Assembly (NCBI RefSeq): GCF_030009775.1
Contig: NZ_JASCTH010000004.1
Coordinates: 97,650 to 161,649, forward strand
From: Actinoplanes sandaracinus
GTDB lineage: Bacteria; Actinomycetota; Actinomycetes; Mycobacteriales; Micromonosporaceae
DNA: 64,000 bases
Direction: 5' to 3'
In this document: in pieces, positions 8,724-21,978 of the stretch
How the letters are laid out: each line of letters opens with the position of its first letter
How positions within the stretch are numbered: position 1 is the first letter of the stretch
Translations under genes and position numbers: made by a program
The notes under the pieces: generated by a model
Seen by the model: only the letters and a program-made list of their open reading frames with translations
What the model was told of the DNA's origin: nothing
Databases searched by the model: none

Positions 8724-9214
8724 AGGTGCAACAGCATTCTCGTGTTCCCCAGCGTGTTCGGCTTGACCCGTTCCAGGTCCAGGAATTCGGCCACACCCTC
8801 GTCGTACGAGCGCAGCAACTGCTCGTAGACGCCGTGCGGCACCGGTGCCCCGTCGATCTCGGTGAACCCGAACGACCCGAAGAACCGGGTCTCGAAGGTG
8901 AGGCAGAAGACCCGCCGCACGCCGAGCTCACGCGCCTGGTCGATGAGCGCCGCGACGATCCGGTGGCCGATCTTCCGGCCGCGCTGCGCCGGGTCCACGG
9001 CGACCGTGCGGATCTCCGCCAGGTCCTCCCACATCACGTGCAGCGCGCCGCAGCCCACCACCTGGTCCTGCTCGTCGGCCGCCACCCAGAACTCCTGCAC
9101 CTGCTCGTACAGCGTGACGGTGGCCTTGCTGAGCAGCCGCCGGTCGGAGGTGTAGGCGTCCACCAGGGATCGGATCGCCCGGATGTCCCTGGTCTTCGCG
9201 CGACGGATCCTCAC
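8720..9214 (-). CDS. argA: GNAT N-acetyltransferase, ArgA (N-acetylglutamate synthase)-like
   Basis: This 164-residue GNAT protein has 'VVGCGALHVMWEDLAEIRTVAVDPAQRGRKIGHRIV', the acetyl-CoA-binding region, then 'VFCLTFETRFFGSFGFTEI' and the ending 'VKPNTLGNTRMLLHL'. These blocks match the short actinobacterial glutamate N-acetyltransferase (Mycobacterium tuberculosis Rv2747 type) that starts arginine synthesis. GTG 9214 overlaps the DUF501 stop (GTGA). The longer open frame upstream is a shadow of DUF501. Specificity for glutamate is inferred from family resemblance. Confidence 0.82.
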   Translation of the reverse strand: MRIRRAKTRDIRAIRSLVDAYTSDRRLLSKATVTLYEQVQEFWVAADEQDQVVGCGALHVMWEDLAEIRTVAVDPAQRGRKIGHRIVAALIDQARELGVRRVFCLTFETRFFGSFGFTEIDGAPVPHGVYEQLLRSYDEGVAEFLDLERVKPNTLGNTRMLLHL

Positions 9215-9714
9215 TCGTCGGCCGCGACGCGGACGCAGGGACCACCGGCCCAGTACGGCTCGATCGCGTCCCGCACCTCGTCGCCGAACGGGTTGACGCC
9301 CCGCCCGGCGGCCAGCGCGTGCCCGAGGTGGACGTGCAGGCACTTGACCCGGTCCGGCATGCCACCGGCCGAGACGTCCTTGATCTCCGGCACGTCGTCG
9401 ATGGCGGTCCGCCGGTCCAGATAGTCCTGGTGGGCGGCCGCATACTTCTGGGCCAGCTCCGGGTCGGTGCTGAGACGGTCCTGCATGTCCCGCATGACGC
9501 CGGCCGACTCCAGCCGGCTGCACGCGGCGGTGGCGTGCGGGCACGTCAGATAGAACAGGGTCGGGAACGGCGTGCCGTCGTCCAGCCGTGGGGAGGTCTC
9601 CACCACGTCGGGATTGCCGCACGGGCAGCGGTGCGCGACCGCGCGGGTGCCGCGGGGCCGGCGGCCTAGCTGGGCCGCCACGATGTCGAGGTCGGCGGGT
9701 GTGGGTTGTTCCAT
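9211..9714 (-). CDS. DUF501 domain protein
   Basis: This 167-residue protein starts at ATG 9714. The conserved DUF501 blocks are visible: 'AQLGRRPRGTRAVAHRCPCGNPDVVET', 'PFPTLFYLTCPHATAACSRLES' and 'GGMPDRVKCLHVHLGHALAAG.GVNPFGDEV'. Conserved Cys/His residues suggest a metal site. The function is unknown, but the gene sits between ftsB and ppx in most actinobacteria, as here. Confidence 0.9.
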   Translation of the reverse strand: MEQPTPADLDIVAAQLGRRPRGTRAVAHRCPCGNPDVVETSPRLDDGTPFPTLFYLTCPHATAACSRLESAGVMRDMQDRLSTDPELAQKYAAAHQDYLDRRTAIDDVPEIKDVSAGGMPDRVKCLHVHLGHALAAGRGVNPFGDEVRDAIEPYWAGGPCVRVAADE

Positions 9715-9724
9715 CAGTGAGAAA

Positions 9725-10387
9725 TCAGTCCTGGGGCTTCGCGGTGGACGGCTCTGTATCGGAAGACTCTGTACCGGGAGACTCTGTGCCGGGAGACTCT
9801 GTGCCGGCGGCTTGCACACTGCTCCACAGCGTGTCGTACCAGCGGTCGGGCGCGGCCGCCGGGGCAGGCGCCGCGGTGCTGCCGGCCCTCTCCTCGTCAT
9901 ACTCCACGACGACCAGCGGCGCCTCGCCGGGACGCACGTATTGCTGTCGTTCCCGGGCCTGGATGCGCAGGTACTCGGGATCGTTCCAGTTCTCCAGTTC
10001 CTTCGCCGCCTCGGCGATCCGCGCCCGCTGGTCGGCCGCCGCCTGTTTCATCTCGGCGATCCGCGACTCCTGCTCCAGGTACACCCGCAGGGGGTACGTG
10101 TAGGCGAGCGCCAAGGTGATGAGGAGCGCGAACACGACGGTGGCCCGGCTGGTCAGTGCGCTCGGCCGGGGAGCGTCGGTGCGCTCGGCGGACGTGCCGC
10201 CACCGGAGGAGCCACCGGCGGCACGGCGGGCCGACGGCGCGCGGACCGGGCCGGTGTTCCTCGTGCGGGACGAGGCGACTCTGGCGCGGGCGGTGGTGTC
10301 CCTGGTGCGGACCGGGGCGGGGCGGCCACCGGCGCCGGTGCGGCGGCGGCTCGGGCCCTGACCGCTCGGCGTGCGGCGTTCCGTCAT
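9725..10387 (-). CDS. FtsB/DivIC-family septum formation protein
   Basis: This 220-residue bitopic protein has a basic Arg/Ser/Thr-rich cytoplasmic N-terminus of about 78 residues and one membrane helix (ATVVFALLITLALAYTYPL). A short coiled coil ('LEQESRIAEMKQAAADQRARIAEAAKELENW') is followed by the DivIC signature 'DPEYLRIQARERQQYVRPGE'. It belongs to the FtsQLB division complex. The extracytoplasmic tail ends in tandem Gly-Thr-Glu-Ser-Pro repeats encoded by 15-bp DNA repeats. It lies directly downstream of eno, the usual actinobacterial arrangement. Confidence 0.88.
   Translation of the reverse strand: MTERRTPSGQGPSRRRTGAGGRPAPVRTRDTTARARVASSRTRNTGPVRAPSARRAAGGSSGGGTSAERTDAPRPSALTSRATVVFALLITLALAYTYPLRVYLEQESRIAEMKQAAADQRARIAEAAKELENWNDPEYLRIQARERQQYVRPGEAPLVVVEYDEERAGSTAAPAPAAAPDRWYDTLWSSVQAAGTESPGTESPGTESSDTEPSTAKPQD
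9750..9809 (-). repeat. 15-bp tandem repeat in the ftsB-like 3' end
   Basis: Three near-identical 15-bp units (plus-strand form GACTCTGTGCCGGGA) occupy 9765-9809, with a more divergent fourth at 9750-9764. Each encodes one pentapeptide of the GTESP type, so changes in copy number keep the frame and alter the length of the extracellular tail. Confidence 0.85.
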
Positions 10388-10490
10388 CTCCGACCTCCCC
10401 CGCTAGCCGTCACCTGTCATGGCACCCGCCCCGAGAAATCTATGTCTCCCGGGACGGATACCACAAACTCGATGATCTGCCGTTACCAGG

Positions 10491-11789
<1,299 letters not shown>

Positions 11790-11945
11790 CTAACGTTTGT
11801 GCGTAAACAGTTTCGGTCCGCGACCCTGCGGGCCGACCACACCGCAGAGCGTATCGAGTCCGGCCATGACGCGTTCGCGCGGCCGGTGAACTCCCCCGCC
11901 GGATCGCCTCAAACCTGCGGCGTTCCTGCCGAACGTCTAGGCACT

Positions 11946-12626
11946 ATGACCAGTAGCCTGTTTCCTCCCGACGGGTCGCGCGTCGAGGTGGACATCGAGG
12001 GCCGAAACCTCCCGGAAGTCCGGGTCGTCCGGGTCACCGATACCACCGTGACGCTGTCCCTGCCACTCGCGGACGCCGCCTTCACCACCGGGGCGGCGGT
12101 GACCACGCGCTGGCCGGCCGGCCCCAGAGGCCGCTTCGTCCAGCGCGGGGCCGTGTTGAAAGTCGACGAGAACCGGATCGACATCGCCCTCGCCGGCGAG
12201 CCGGCGATCGAGCAGTTGCGCAACTACGTGCGCGGCGGCGGCGGCGAGAGCATCCACCTGGTCCGGGCCGGCGAGCCGCAGAGCGTCGGGCAGGTGCACG
12301 ACATCAGCGAGCGCGCGGTGCGAGCCCACTTCGGCGACGTCGACCTGCGGCCCGGGGAGGAGATGCTGCTCCGGGTGGAACTCGACAACGAGGTCGTCGA
12401 GTTCCCGGCCATCGCGTACCGGGTCGCGCAGATCCGCCAGCAGGTGCCGGTCCGCGGGCCGCTGGTGACCGAGATGGTCGCGCTCTTCGAACAGGACGAG
12501 CGACAGGCGAAGATCATTCGGCGGTACGTGCTGCGCCTCCAGCTGATCGCCCGGCGCGAGGCCGCGGCCGTCACCGAGCTGGCGGACGACACTCTGGCCG
12601 AGGCCGCCGCCATGGCCGCTCGATAA
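11946..12626 (+). CDS. PilZ-domain protein (putative c-di-GMP receptor)
   Basis: This 226-residue protein starts at ATG 11946; the frame is open further upstream but that part lacks conserved features. The N-terminal half resembles a YcgR-type flagellar-brake domain ('GSRVEVDIEGRNLPEVRVVRV...GAAVTTRWPAGPRG'). The C-terminal half has PilZ-like sequence: 'QVHDISERAVRAHFGDVDLRPGEEMLLRVEL'. The usual RxxxR and D/NxSxxG motifs are only partly kept ('DISERAV'), so c-di-GMP binding is uncertain. It is transcribed divergently from eno. Confidence 0.6.
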   Translation: MTSSLFPPDGSRVEVDIEGRNLPEVRVVRVTDTTVTLSLPLADAAFTTGAAVTTRWPAGPRGRFVQRGAVLKVDENRIDIALAGEPAIEQLRNYVRGGGGESIHLVRAGEPQSVGQVHDISERAVRAHFGDVDLRPGEEMLLRVELDNEVVEFPAIAYRVAQIRQQVPVRGPLVTEMVALFEQDERQAKIIRRYVLRLQLIARREAAAVTELADDTLAEAAAMAAR

Positions 12627-12648
12627 GCCGGGAGAAAACGCATTCGAG

Positions 12649-12691
12649 AACCGGCCGGAAGACCTCATGAATGGAGGGCTCTCGGCCGGTT
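12649..12691 (+). terminator. Hairpin after the PilZ gene
   Basis: AACCGGCCG (12649-12657) pairs perfectly with CGGCCGGTT (12683-12691) across a 25-base loop, 22 bases after the PilZ stop. The loop is long, so the terminator call is moderate. The rest of the 12692-12821 gap shows nothing I recognise. Confidence 0.4.
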
Positions 12692-12821
12692 GATCGTCGT
12701 ACGATTCGCCCTCGCATCATCGACGTACGTCGCCGGACACCCGATTTGTGTGGAGCGCGCCGCATACGCCCTCTCCGCCGGTCCCGCTCCCCGGGCGGCC
12801 CGCGACGGGCGGCGAGGCGGG

Positions 12822-14438
12822 TCAGACGCCCAGCAGGGTGCGCAGGTGGCGCGGCGGCGGGGAGCCGTGGGCCAGCATCGCGTCGTGCCAGGCTTTCGGG
12901 GTGGCGCCGAACGGGCGGGCCGCCGCGATCGCCGCCACCTCGGTGTAACCGACGAAATAGGTGGAGAGCTGGGTCGAGGTGAGCAGCGCCCGCCGCCACT
13001 TGCCGGCCGCCTCGCCCTCCTCCTGGAAGCCGCGGCCGGTCATCAGCGCCATCGCCTCGGCCTCGGGCATGTCCTCGCAGTGGGTCAGCTGGTCGATGAT
13101 GGCGTTGAGGCTCATCCGGAGCTGCATCTTGAGCTGCTGCACCCGGACCGGCGGGCCACCGAAGCCCAGGCCGGCCATCAGCTCCTCGGCGTAGACCGCC
13201 CAGCCCTCCACGAACGGGCCGGACAAGCCCAGCGAGCGCGCCCGGGTGGCGGCCCGGAACCGTCGTGAGTGGGCGATCTGCAGGAAGTGGCCGGGCATCG
13301 CCTCGTGGACGGTGAGATTGCGCAGCATCTCGTCGTTGTACTCGCGGTAGAAGCTGGCGATCCGCTCGGCCGGCCAGTCGGCGGGAGCGGGCGCGATGCA
13401 GTAGAACGTGGGCACGTCGGCGGTCTCCAGCGGGCCGGGCGGATCGCAGTAGGCCACCGCGACGCCCCGGGCGAACTCCGGCATCTCCTCGATGACGCAC
13501 GGATCGTCCACCAGGGACACGATGTCGTGCCGGCGGACGAACTCGGTCGCCTCGTCCATGGTCACCTTGGCCAGCCCGACGATGGTGGTGTTGTCCGGGT
13601 GGCTCTCGGCGATGGAGGCGAGCGCGCGGCGCACGGTCTCGTCGGTGGCCGGGCCACCGGCCAGTTCGGAGGCGGCCGCCCGCAGGGCCCCGCCGACCCG
13701 GTCGAGGTTGTCCCAGGCCCGGGAGAGGATGTCGGCGGCCGGCAGCTCGGTGTCGAGGGTGTGCCAGAGCCGGGCCTCCCACAGGCGGCGGCCCAGACGC
13801 GGGTCGCGGCCGGGATCGTCACCCTCCAGCCGGGCCCGCAGCCAGCCGTCGAACTCGCCGAGGGCGGCCAGCGCGGCGGCGGCCGCCGGCTCCACGGTCG
13901 CGCGCATACCGGGCTCGCGGGCGAGCATGGCCGGAACCTCGTCACGGATCAGCCCGGCCGTGCCGGCGAACTGGCCGATCGCCGTCTCGGTGTGGATGCG
14001 GGGCACGTCACGCAGCACCGCGCGGGCGGTGGCGAGGGCGTCGGGGATCGCGGCGAGCCGGCCTGCGAGGCTGCCCAGGCGCTCGTCGAGCGGCGCGAAC
14101 GGGCGGGCGATCAGGCCGTGCAGCAGTGGGCCGGGATTGTGCTCCAGCGGGTTCCACTCGTGCTCGCGGACCTCGGTCAGCTCGAACAGCGCCCGCTCCA
14201 CCTGGGCGGTCAGGATCGCGTGGTCGACCTGGTCCTCGGGGGCGAGACCGTCGGGGTCGACGCCGGTGAGCGTGTCGGCGGCGTCGCGCAGCATCGCGGC
14301 CCGGCCGGACACACCGGACGTGGAGTGGTCGGGAAGGCGGTCGTCGAAGCGGTGGTCACCCGCGTACGACGCGGTCGTGGGGTCGCTCTCCAGGAGAGCG
14401 TCGACGATCCGTTCGGCAAGCGGTACGAACTCCGGCAT
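12822..14438 (-). CDS. DUF885 family protein (putative metallopeptidase-like hydrolase)
   Basis: This 538-residue protein of the DUF885 family carries the hallmark 'VHEAMPGHFLQIAHS' (HExxPGH) near residue 380, and downstream 'EGWAVYAEELMAGLGF' and 'AEAMALMTGRGFQEEGEA'. The HExxPGH and EGWAxY motifs give a gluzincin-like zinc site, and members are predicted peptidases. No signal peptide is visible, so it is probably cytoplasmic. It stands alone, convergent with the PilZ gene. Confidence 0.85.
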   Translation of the reverse strand: MPEFVPLAERIVDALLESDPTTASYAGDHRFDDRLPDHSTSGVSGRAAMLRDAADTLTGVDPDGLAPEDQVDHAILTAQVERALFELTEVREHEWNPLEHNPGPLLHGLIARPFAPLDERLGSLAGRLAAIPDALATARAVLRDVPRIHTETAIGQFAGTAGLIRDEVPAMLAREPGMRATVEPAAAAALAALGEFDGWLRARLEGDDPGRDPRLGRRLWEARLWHTLDTELPAADILSRAWDNLDRVGGALRAAASELAGGPATDETVRRALASIAESHPDNTTIVGLAKVTMDEATEFVRRHDIVSLVDDPCVIEEMPEFARGVAVAYCDPPGPLETADVPTFYCIAPAPADWPAERIASFYREYNDEMLRNLTVHEAMPGHFLQIAHSRRFRAATRARSLGLSGPFVEGWAVYAEELMAGLGFGGPPVRVQQLKMQLRMSLNAIIDQLTHCEDMPEAEAMALMTGRGFQEEGEAAGKWRRALLTSTQLSTYFVGYTEVAAIAAARPFGATPKAWHDAMLAHGSPPPRHLRTLLGV

Positions 14439-14520
14439 GCCGTGAACCTACTGAACCTTTTTCAACCCCGCATGGGGAGTGGCCACCCGATCCGCTGATC
14501 GGTACCGGACCGCCCTCTCG

Positions 14521-15504
14521 TCATCGGGCGGGAGGTTCACCCGGAGCACCGGTGATGCGGGCGTCTTCCGCCGCCCGCACCGTTTCGGCGAAACTCAGCG
14601 CGGCCGCCCGCAGTTCCGCCTCGGCGTCGAGGCCCGCGGCCCGGGCCTCGGCGACCACCCGCAGCAGCAGGCCTCCGAGGTCGTCGCCTACCGGCAGGGG
14701 CACGTCGATCCCGCCCCGCTCGATCCGGTGCAGGATCTTCGCGGCCAGCGCGAGCGCGGGCTGGCTGAGCGCGATCCCGTCCAGCACGGAGTCGCGCGCC
14801 TTCTCCTCCCGCTTGATCCGCTCCCAGTTGGCGGTGATCTCCTCCAGGTCCGCGACCCGCTCGCCGGCGAAGACGTGCGGATTGCGCCGGATCATCTTGT
14901 CGACCAGGCCGGCGGCCACGTCGTCGATGCTCCACCGGTCGCTCTCCTCGCGCTCCTCGGCGAGCCGGGCGTGCAGCACCACCTGCAGCAGCACGTCACC
15001 GAGTTCCTCGCGGAGCGCGTCGGTGTCACCGCCGGTGATCGCGTCGTACGCCTCGTAGCTCTCCTCCAGCAGGTAGGGGGCGAGCGTCCGGTGGGTCTGC
15101 TCCCGTTTCCACGGGTCGCCGCCGGGCGAGACGAGCCGGTCCATCACCGCCACCGCGTCGAGCAGGCGGGCGCCGGGCGGGTCCCACGACCCGTACATCA
15201 GCTCCAGCTCGGCCAGGCCGGGCTCGCGGGCCAGGCGCAGGCCGAGCTGGCGGGCGAAGGACTGGTCTCCGTCGGGGCCGGCGAGCCAGACCGCGGCCGG
15301 CTGCCCGGCGATCGCGTCGAGGAACCCCTGCGCGTCGGTGTCCAGGATGGTCACCGGGACACCGGTCACCCGCAGCGCCTGGGTCTGGTTGTTCTCCGCG
15401 ACGGCGAAGACGGGGTACGCCCGGACGGCGTCCCACGCCTCGGCGGTCAGCAGCCCCGCCGGCAGCCGGGGCGAGGTGACGAGAAGGACGATCCTGGTGC
15501 TCAA
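14521..15504 (-). CDS. mazG: MazG family nucleotide pyrophosphohydrolase
   Basis: This 327-residue protein starts at TTG 15504, overlapping the stop of the upstream lipoprotein gene (TTGA). The N-terminal ~115 residues are an actinobacterial extension. The MazG core follows: 'WKREQTHRTLAPYLLEESYEAYDAI' and 'ALREELGDVLLQVVLHARLAEE' supply the EExxE...EExxD metal ligands. It hydrolyses NTPs to NMPs and limits misincorporation. It is the last gene of the mfd operon. Confidence 0.91.
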   Translation of the reverse strand: MSTRIVLLVTSPRLPAGLLTAEAWDAVRAYPVFAVAENNQTQALRVTGVPVTILDTDAQGFLDAIAGQPAAVWLAGPDGDQSFARQLGLRLAREPGLAELELMYGSWDPPGARLLDAVAVMDRLVSPGGDPWKREQTHRTLAPYLLEESYEAYDAITGGDTDALREELGDVLLQVVLHARLAEEREESDRWSIDDVAAGLVDKMIRRNPHVFAGERVADLEEITANWERIKREEKARDSVLDGIALSQPALALAAKILHRIERGGIDVPLPVGDDLGGLLLRVVAEARAAGLDAEAELRAAALSFAETVRAAEDARITGAPGEPPAR

Positions 15505-16319
15505 GAGACGTCGGCCACCGGAACCGACTGGTCGTCGCCGAAGTCGGTGGTGAGCAGGTGCAGGGTGGCGGTCTCGGTCTGGGTGCCGAGCACGCTCACC
15601 TCGAAGGGGTGGTAGCGCGGATTGACCTTGACCCGCAGGTCCGCGGCTGCCGTCTGGACCGCGTCGCGGATCAGCCCCGCGGCGGCGACCGCCTGCTGGT
15701 TCTGCGGCGACAGCGCGGCCTTCCATGCGGTGTAGTCCTGGCCGGGCGCGACGCCACCGGCGGCGGCCAGTTTGTCGTAGACGCGGCGCACATCCGCGTC
15801 GGCCGGCGCCGCGGCGGACGCGCCGACCGACTGCATCAGCGACCGGTAGAAGTACACGTTCTCGACGGAGAGGCGCACGTACGCGGAGTCGGTGGGCAGT
15901 TTCGCCTCGGCGGCGGCTTCGGCGTACGGCACATCGGCGGGCAGGTTTACCCGGCGCTGCTCCGCGACGCGCTCGTAGAGCTCGTGAGTGACCAGCGCGT
16001 GCACGATGTCGGCCCGGCTGAACGGCATCCGCACCGGTTTCGCCGTGATGGTGGGCGCCGGCTTGACCTTCTCACCGGCCTGCCGGGCCTTCTCCTCCTT
16101 GTCGCGCTGCGCCGTTTCGGCGGCCGCCGCTTCGGCACGCGCCTGGGTGGTCAGGGCGTCGTGCGCCTCGTCCCAGATCTCCTGGACCTCGCGCTCGGAG
16201 ACCTGTCCGGCGGCACCGAGATAGGCGGCCACGGACGGCTCCGAGCGGCAGGCGGAGAGTCCTCCGACGGCGAGGGACGCGGCGACAACGGTGGAGGCGA
16301 GTCGGCGAGCACGCAGCAT
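15501..16319 (-). CDS. SurA-like lipoprotein chaperone/PPIase homologue
   Basis: From ATG 16319 the 272-residue product has a lipoprotein signal (LASTVVAASLAVGGLSAC, lipobox LSAC, Cys at about residue 24). A SurA-N-like helical region follows ('AAYLGAAGQVSEREVQEIWDEA', 'FSRADIVHALVTHELYERVAEQRRV'). No parvulin PPIase domain was recognised. It is probably a membrane-anchored folding factor. It is conserved in actinobacteria between mfd and mazG, as here. Confidence 0.78.
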   Translation of the reverse strand: MLRARRLASTVVAASLAVGGLSACRSEPSVAAYLGAAGQVSEREVQEIWDEAHDALTTQARAEAAAAETAQRDKEEKARQAGEKVKPAPTITAKPVRMPFSRADIVHALVTHELYERVAEQRRVNLPADVPYAEAAAEAKLPTDSAYVRLSVENVYFYRSLMQSVGASAAAPADADVRRVYDKLAAAGGVAPGQDYTAWKAALSPQNQQAVAAAGLIRDAVQTAAADLRVKVNPRYHPFEVSVLGTQTETATLHLLTTDFGDDQSVPVADVS

Positions 16320-16376
16320 GGTCAACACTCTCTCACGCGCATTGTGATCTGCGTCGCCCCGCCCCCACACCGTTTC

Positions 16377-19988
<3,612 letters not shown>

Positions 19989-20193
19989 GACGAGTGACCC
20001 CCCGAGGGCACGACGAACGACCCCGGACCGGAAGAAGGGCGGGGGTGTGCCACCAGCTTAGTCCGACACACCGACAGATCCCGTACCCGCGCGGATTCCA
20101 ACGTCGAGCCTTATCGCACAGCATGTCCGACATGCGGGCGGAGCCGCCGTGGAAGAGTGCCCGAACGTTGCACGGCAATCTGGGGGAGGCAAC

Positions 20194-21975
20194 GTGCGGA
20201 TCCTGCTGCTCTGCTCGGCGTTCAACGGCCTGAGCCAGCGCGTCTGGTGCGCTCTGCGCGATGCCGGGCACGACATCGGGGTGCTGCTGGCGACGAGCGA
20301 GCAAGACATGATCGACGGGGTGCGGGCGGCCGGCCCGGACCTCGTGGTCGGCCCGTTCCTCAAAGATCGCGTCCCGGCCGAGGTCTGGCAGCGCTGGCGC
20401 ACGATCATCCTGCATCCCGGCCCGGTCGGCGACCGCGGACCGTCCTCTCTGGATTGGGCGATCACCGACGGCATGCGCACCTGGGGCGTGACCGCGCTGC
20501 AGGCGGTGCGGGAACTGGACGCCGGACCGATCTGGGCCACCCGCACCTTCGGGATGCCGGCCGCGCCACCCCGCAAGTCGGCCCTCTACGCCGGCCCGGT
20601 CGCCGACGCCGTGCTGGAGTGCGTCTTCGAGGTCGTGGCGAAGGCCGCCGACCCCGGATTCGTCCCGACGCCGGCCGACGACGCGCCGACCGCCACGCCC
20701 GGGGCCCGGCTCCGGCCGCGGATGCGGCAGGCCGACCGGTCCTTCGACTGGGCCGAACCGACCGAGACCATCCTGCGGCGCATCCGGGCCGCGGACGGCA
20801 CGCCCGGCGTGCGCACCGAGGTGGGCGGGCTCACCGTGTACGCCTACGACGCGCACCCCGGCCTCGCCCGCGGCGACCGGCCCGGCACGATCCTGAGCCG
20901 CCGGCAGGGCGCCGTGCTCGTGACGACCGGGGACGGCAGCCTGTGGATCGGGCACCTGCGGCCCGCCGCCGAGGGCGGGATCAAGCTGCCGGCCACCACC
21001 GCGCTCGGCCGCCGGCTGCACGGCGTGCCGCACTCACCGGTCGCGGCGGAGGCCGAACCGGAGGCGCCGGGCGCCTACCGGCAGATCCGGTACCGGCGCA
21101 CCGGGGCGGTGGGCTGGCTGCACTTCGACTTCTACAACGGCGCGATGGCGGCCGGGCACTCACGGCGGCTGCTGGCCGCGCTGCGCCACGGGGTCGCCCA
21201 GGACACCCGGGTGCTGGTGCTGCGCGGCGGCACCGAGGCGTTCAGCAACGGCATCCACCTCAACGTCATCGACGCGGCGCCCGATCCGGCGGCGGCCGGC
21301 TGGGCCGCGATCCGGGCGATCAACCAGGTGTGCCGGGAGATCATCACCTGCACCCGGCAGGTGATCGTGGCGGCGTACGCGGGCAGCGCCGGAGCCGGTG
21401 GGGCGATGCTCGGCCTGGGCGCGGACATCGTCGCCGCCCGGGACGGGATCGTGCTCAACCCGTACTACGACATCGGCCTGTTCGGGTCGGAGTTGCACAC
21501 CTACACGCTGCCCCGGCGGGTAGGCGCCGACCACGCGCAGCGGCTGATCGACGACAGACTGCCGGTGAGCAGCGCGCACGCGGCCCGGATCGGCCTGGTG
21601 GACGAGGTCGGGCCACGACATCCGGAAGCGTACGCCCAGTGGCTCGCGGCCCTGGCCGAGCACCACAGCGACGTGCGGACCGCACGCAAGCGGCGCGCGG
21701 CGAAGGCGAGGCGGCTCGCCGCCGAGCGGATCCCCCTCGAGGTGTACGAGACACGCGAGCTCGCCGAGATGAGCCGCGATCTCTGGACCGACCGATCCGG
21801 GTTCGCGATCGCCCGCCACGCGTTCGTCCACAAGGTGCGGCCCGCCGGCACGCCGAGGCGCCTGCTGCCGGCCGCCGACTCCGGCCCGGCGGTGACCGGA
21901 CGGATCCGCGCCGGCAACGCGGCGCCCGCCGACCGGCTCACCACGTTGCGTCCCGCCGTCCCGGTGACGGCCTGA
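20194..21975 (+). CDS. hypX: HypX/HoxX-like protein (formyltransferase plus enoyl-CoA hydratase fusion)
   Basis: This 593-residue protein starts at GTG 20194 behind a strong GGGGGAGG site. The N-terminal ~270 residues are formyltransferase-like ('IILHPGPVGDRGPSSLDWAI', then 'AVRELDAGPIW'). The C-terminal part is a crotonase ('RGGTEAFSNGIHLNVIDAA', 'GSAGAGGAMLGLGADIVAARDGIVLNP', 'GLFGSELHTYTLPRRVG'). This domain order and these blocks are those of HypX, which makes CO from formyl-tetrahydrofolate for the NiFe-hydrogenase cofactor. No hydrogenase gene is in the window. Instead the stop lies 3 bases before a cellulose-synthase-like gene, so a role outside hydrogenase maturation is possible. Confidence 0.85.
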   Translation: MRILLLCSAFNGLSQRVWCALRDAGHDIGVLLATSEQDMIDGVRAAGPDLVVGPFLKDRVPAEVWQRWRTIILHPGPVGDRGPSSLDWAITDGMRTWGVTALQAVRELDAGPIWATRTFGMPAAPPRKSALYAGPVADAVLECVFEVVAKAADPGFVPTPADDAPTATPGARLRPRMRQADRSFDWAEPTETILRRIRAADGTPGVRTEVGGLTVYAYDAHPGLARGDRPGTILSRRQGAVLVTTGDGSLWIGHLRPAAEGGIKLPATTALGRRLHGVPHSPVAAEAEPEAPGAYRQIRYRRTGAVGWLHFDFYNGAMAAGHSRRLLAALRHGVAQDTRVLVLRGGTEAFSNGIHLNVIDAAPDPAAAGWAAIRAINQVCREIITCTRQVIVAAYAGSAGAGGAMLGLGADIVAARDGIVLNPYYDIGLFGSELHTYTLPRRVGADHAQRLIDDRLPVSSAHAARIGLVDEVGPRHPEAYAQWLAALAEHHSDVRTARKRRAAKARRLAAERIPLEVYETRELAEMSRDLWTDRSGFAIARHAFVHKVRPAGTPRRLLPAADSGPAVTGRIRAGNAAPADRLTTLRPAVPVTA

Positions 21976-21978
21976 CCG

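Noticed and set aside
9215..9622. N-terminal extension of the ArgA-like frame
   Set aside because: The extension is DUF501 read in another frame. The real start is GTG 9214, which overlaps the DUF501 stop.
11799..11945. 49-residue N-terminal extension of the PilZ protein
   Set aside because: The codons in this part are not GC3-biased and show no conserved sequence. ATG 11946 is the better start, and the stretch is the divergent promoter region with eno.
20194..21975. Hydrogenase maturation operon
   Set aside because: Only the HypX-like gene is present. No other hyp or hydrogenase structural gene lies within the window.
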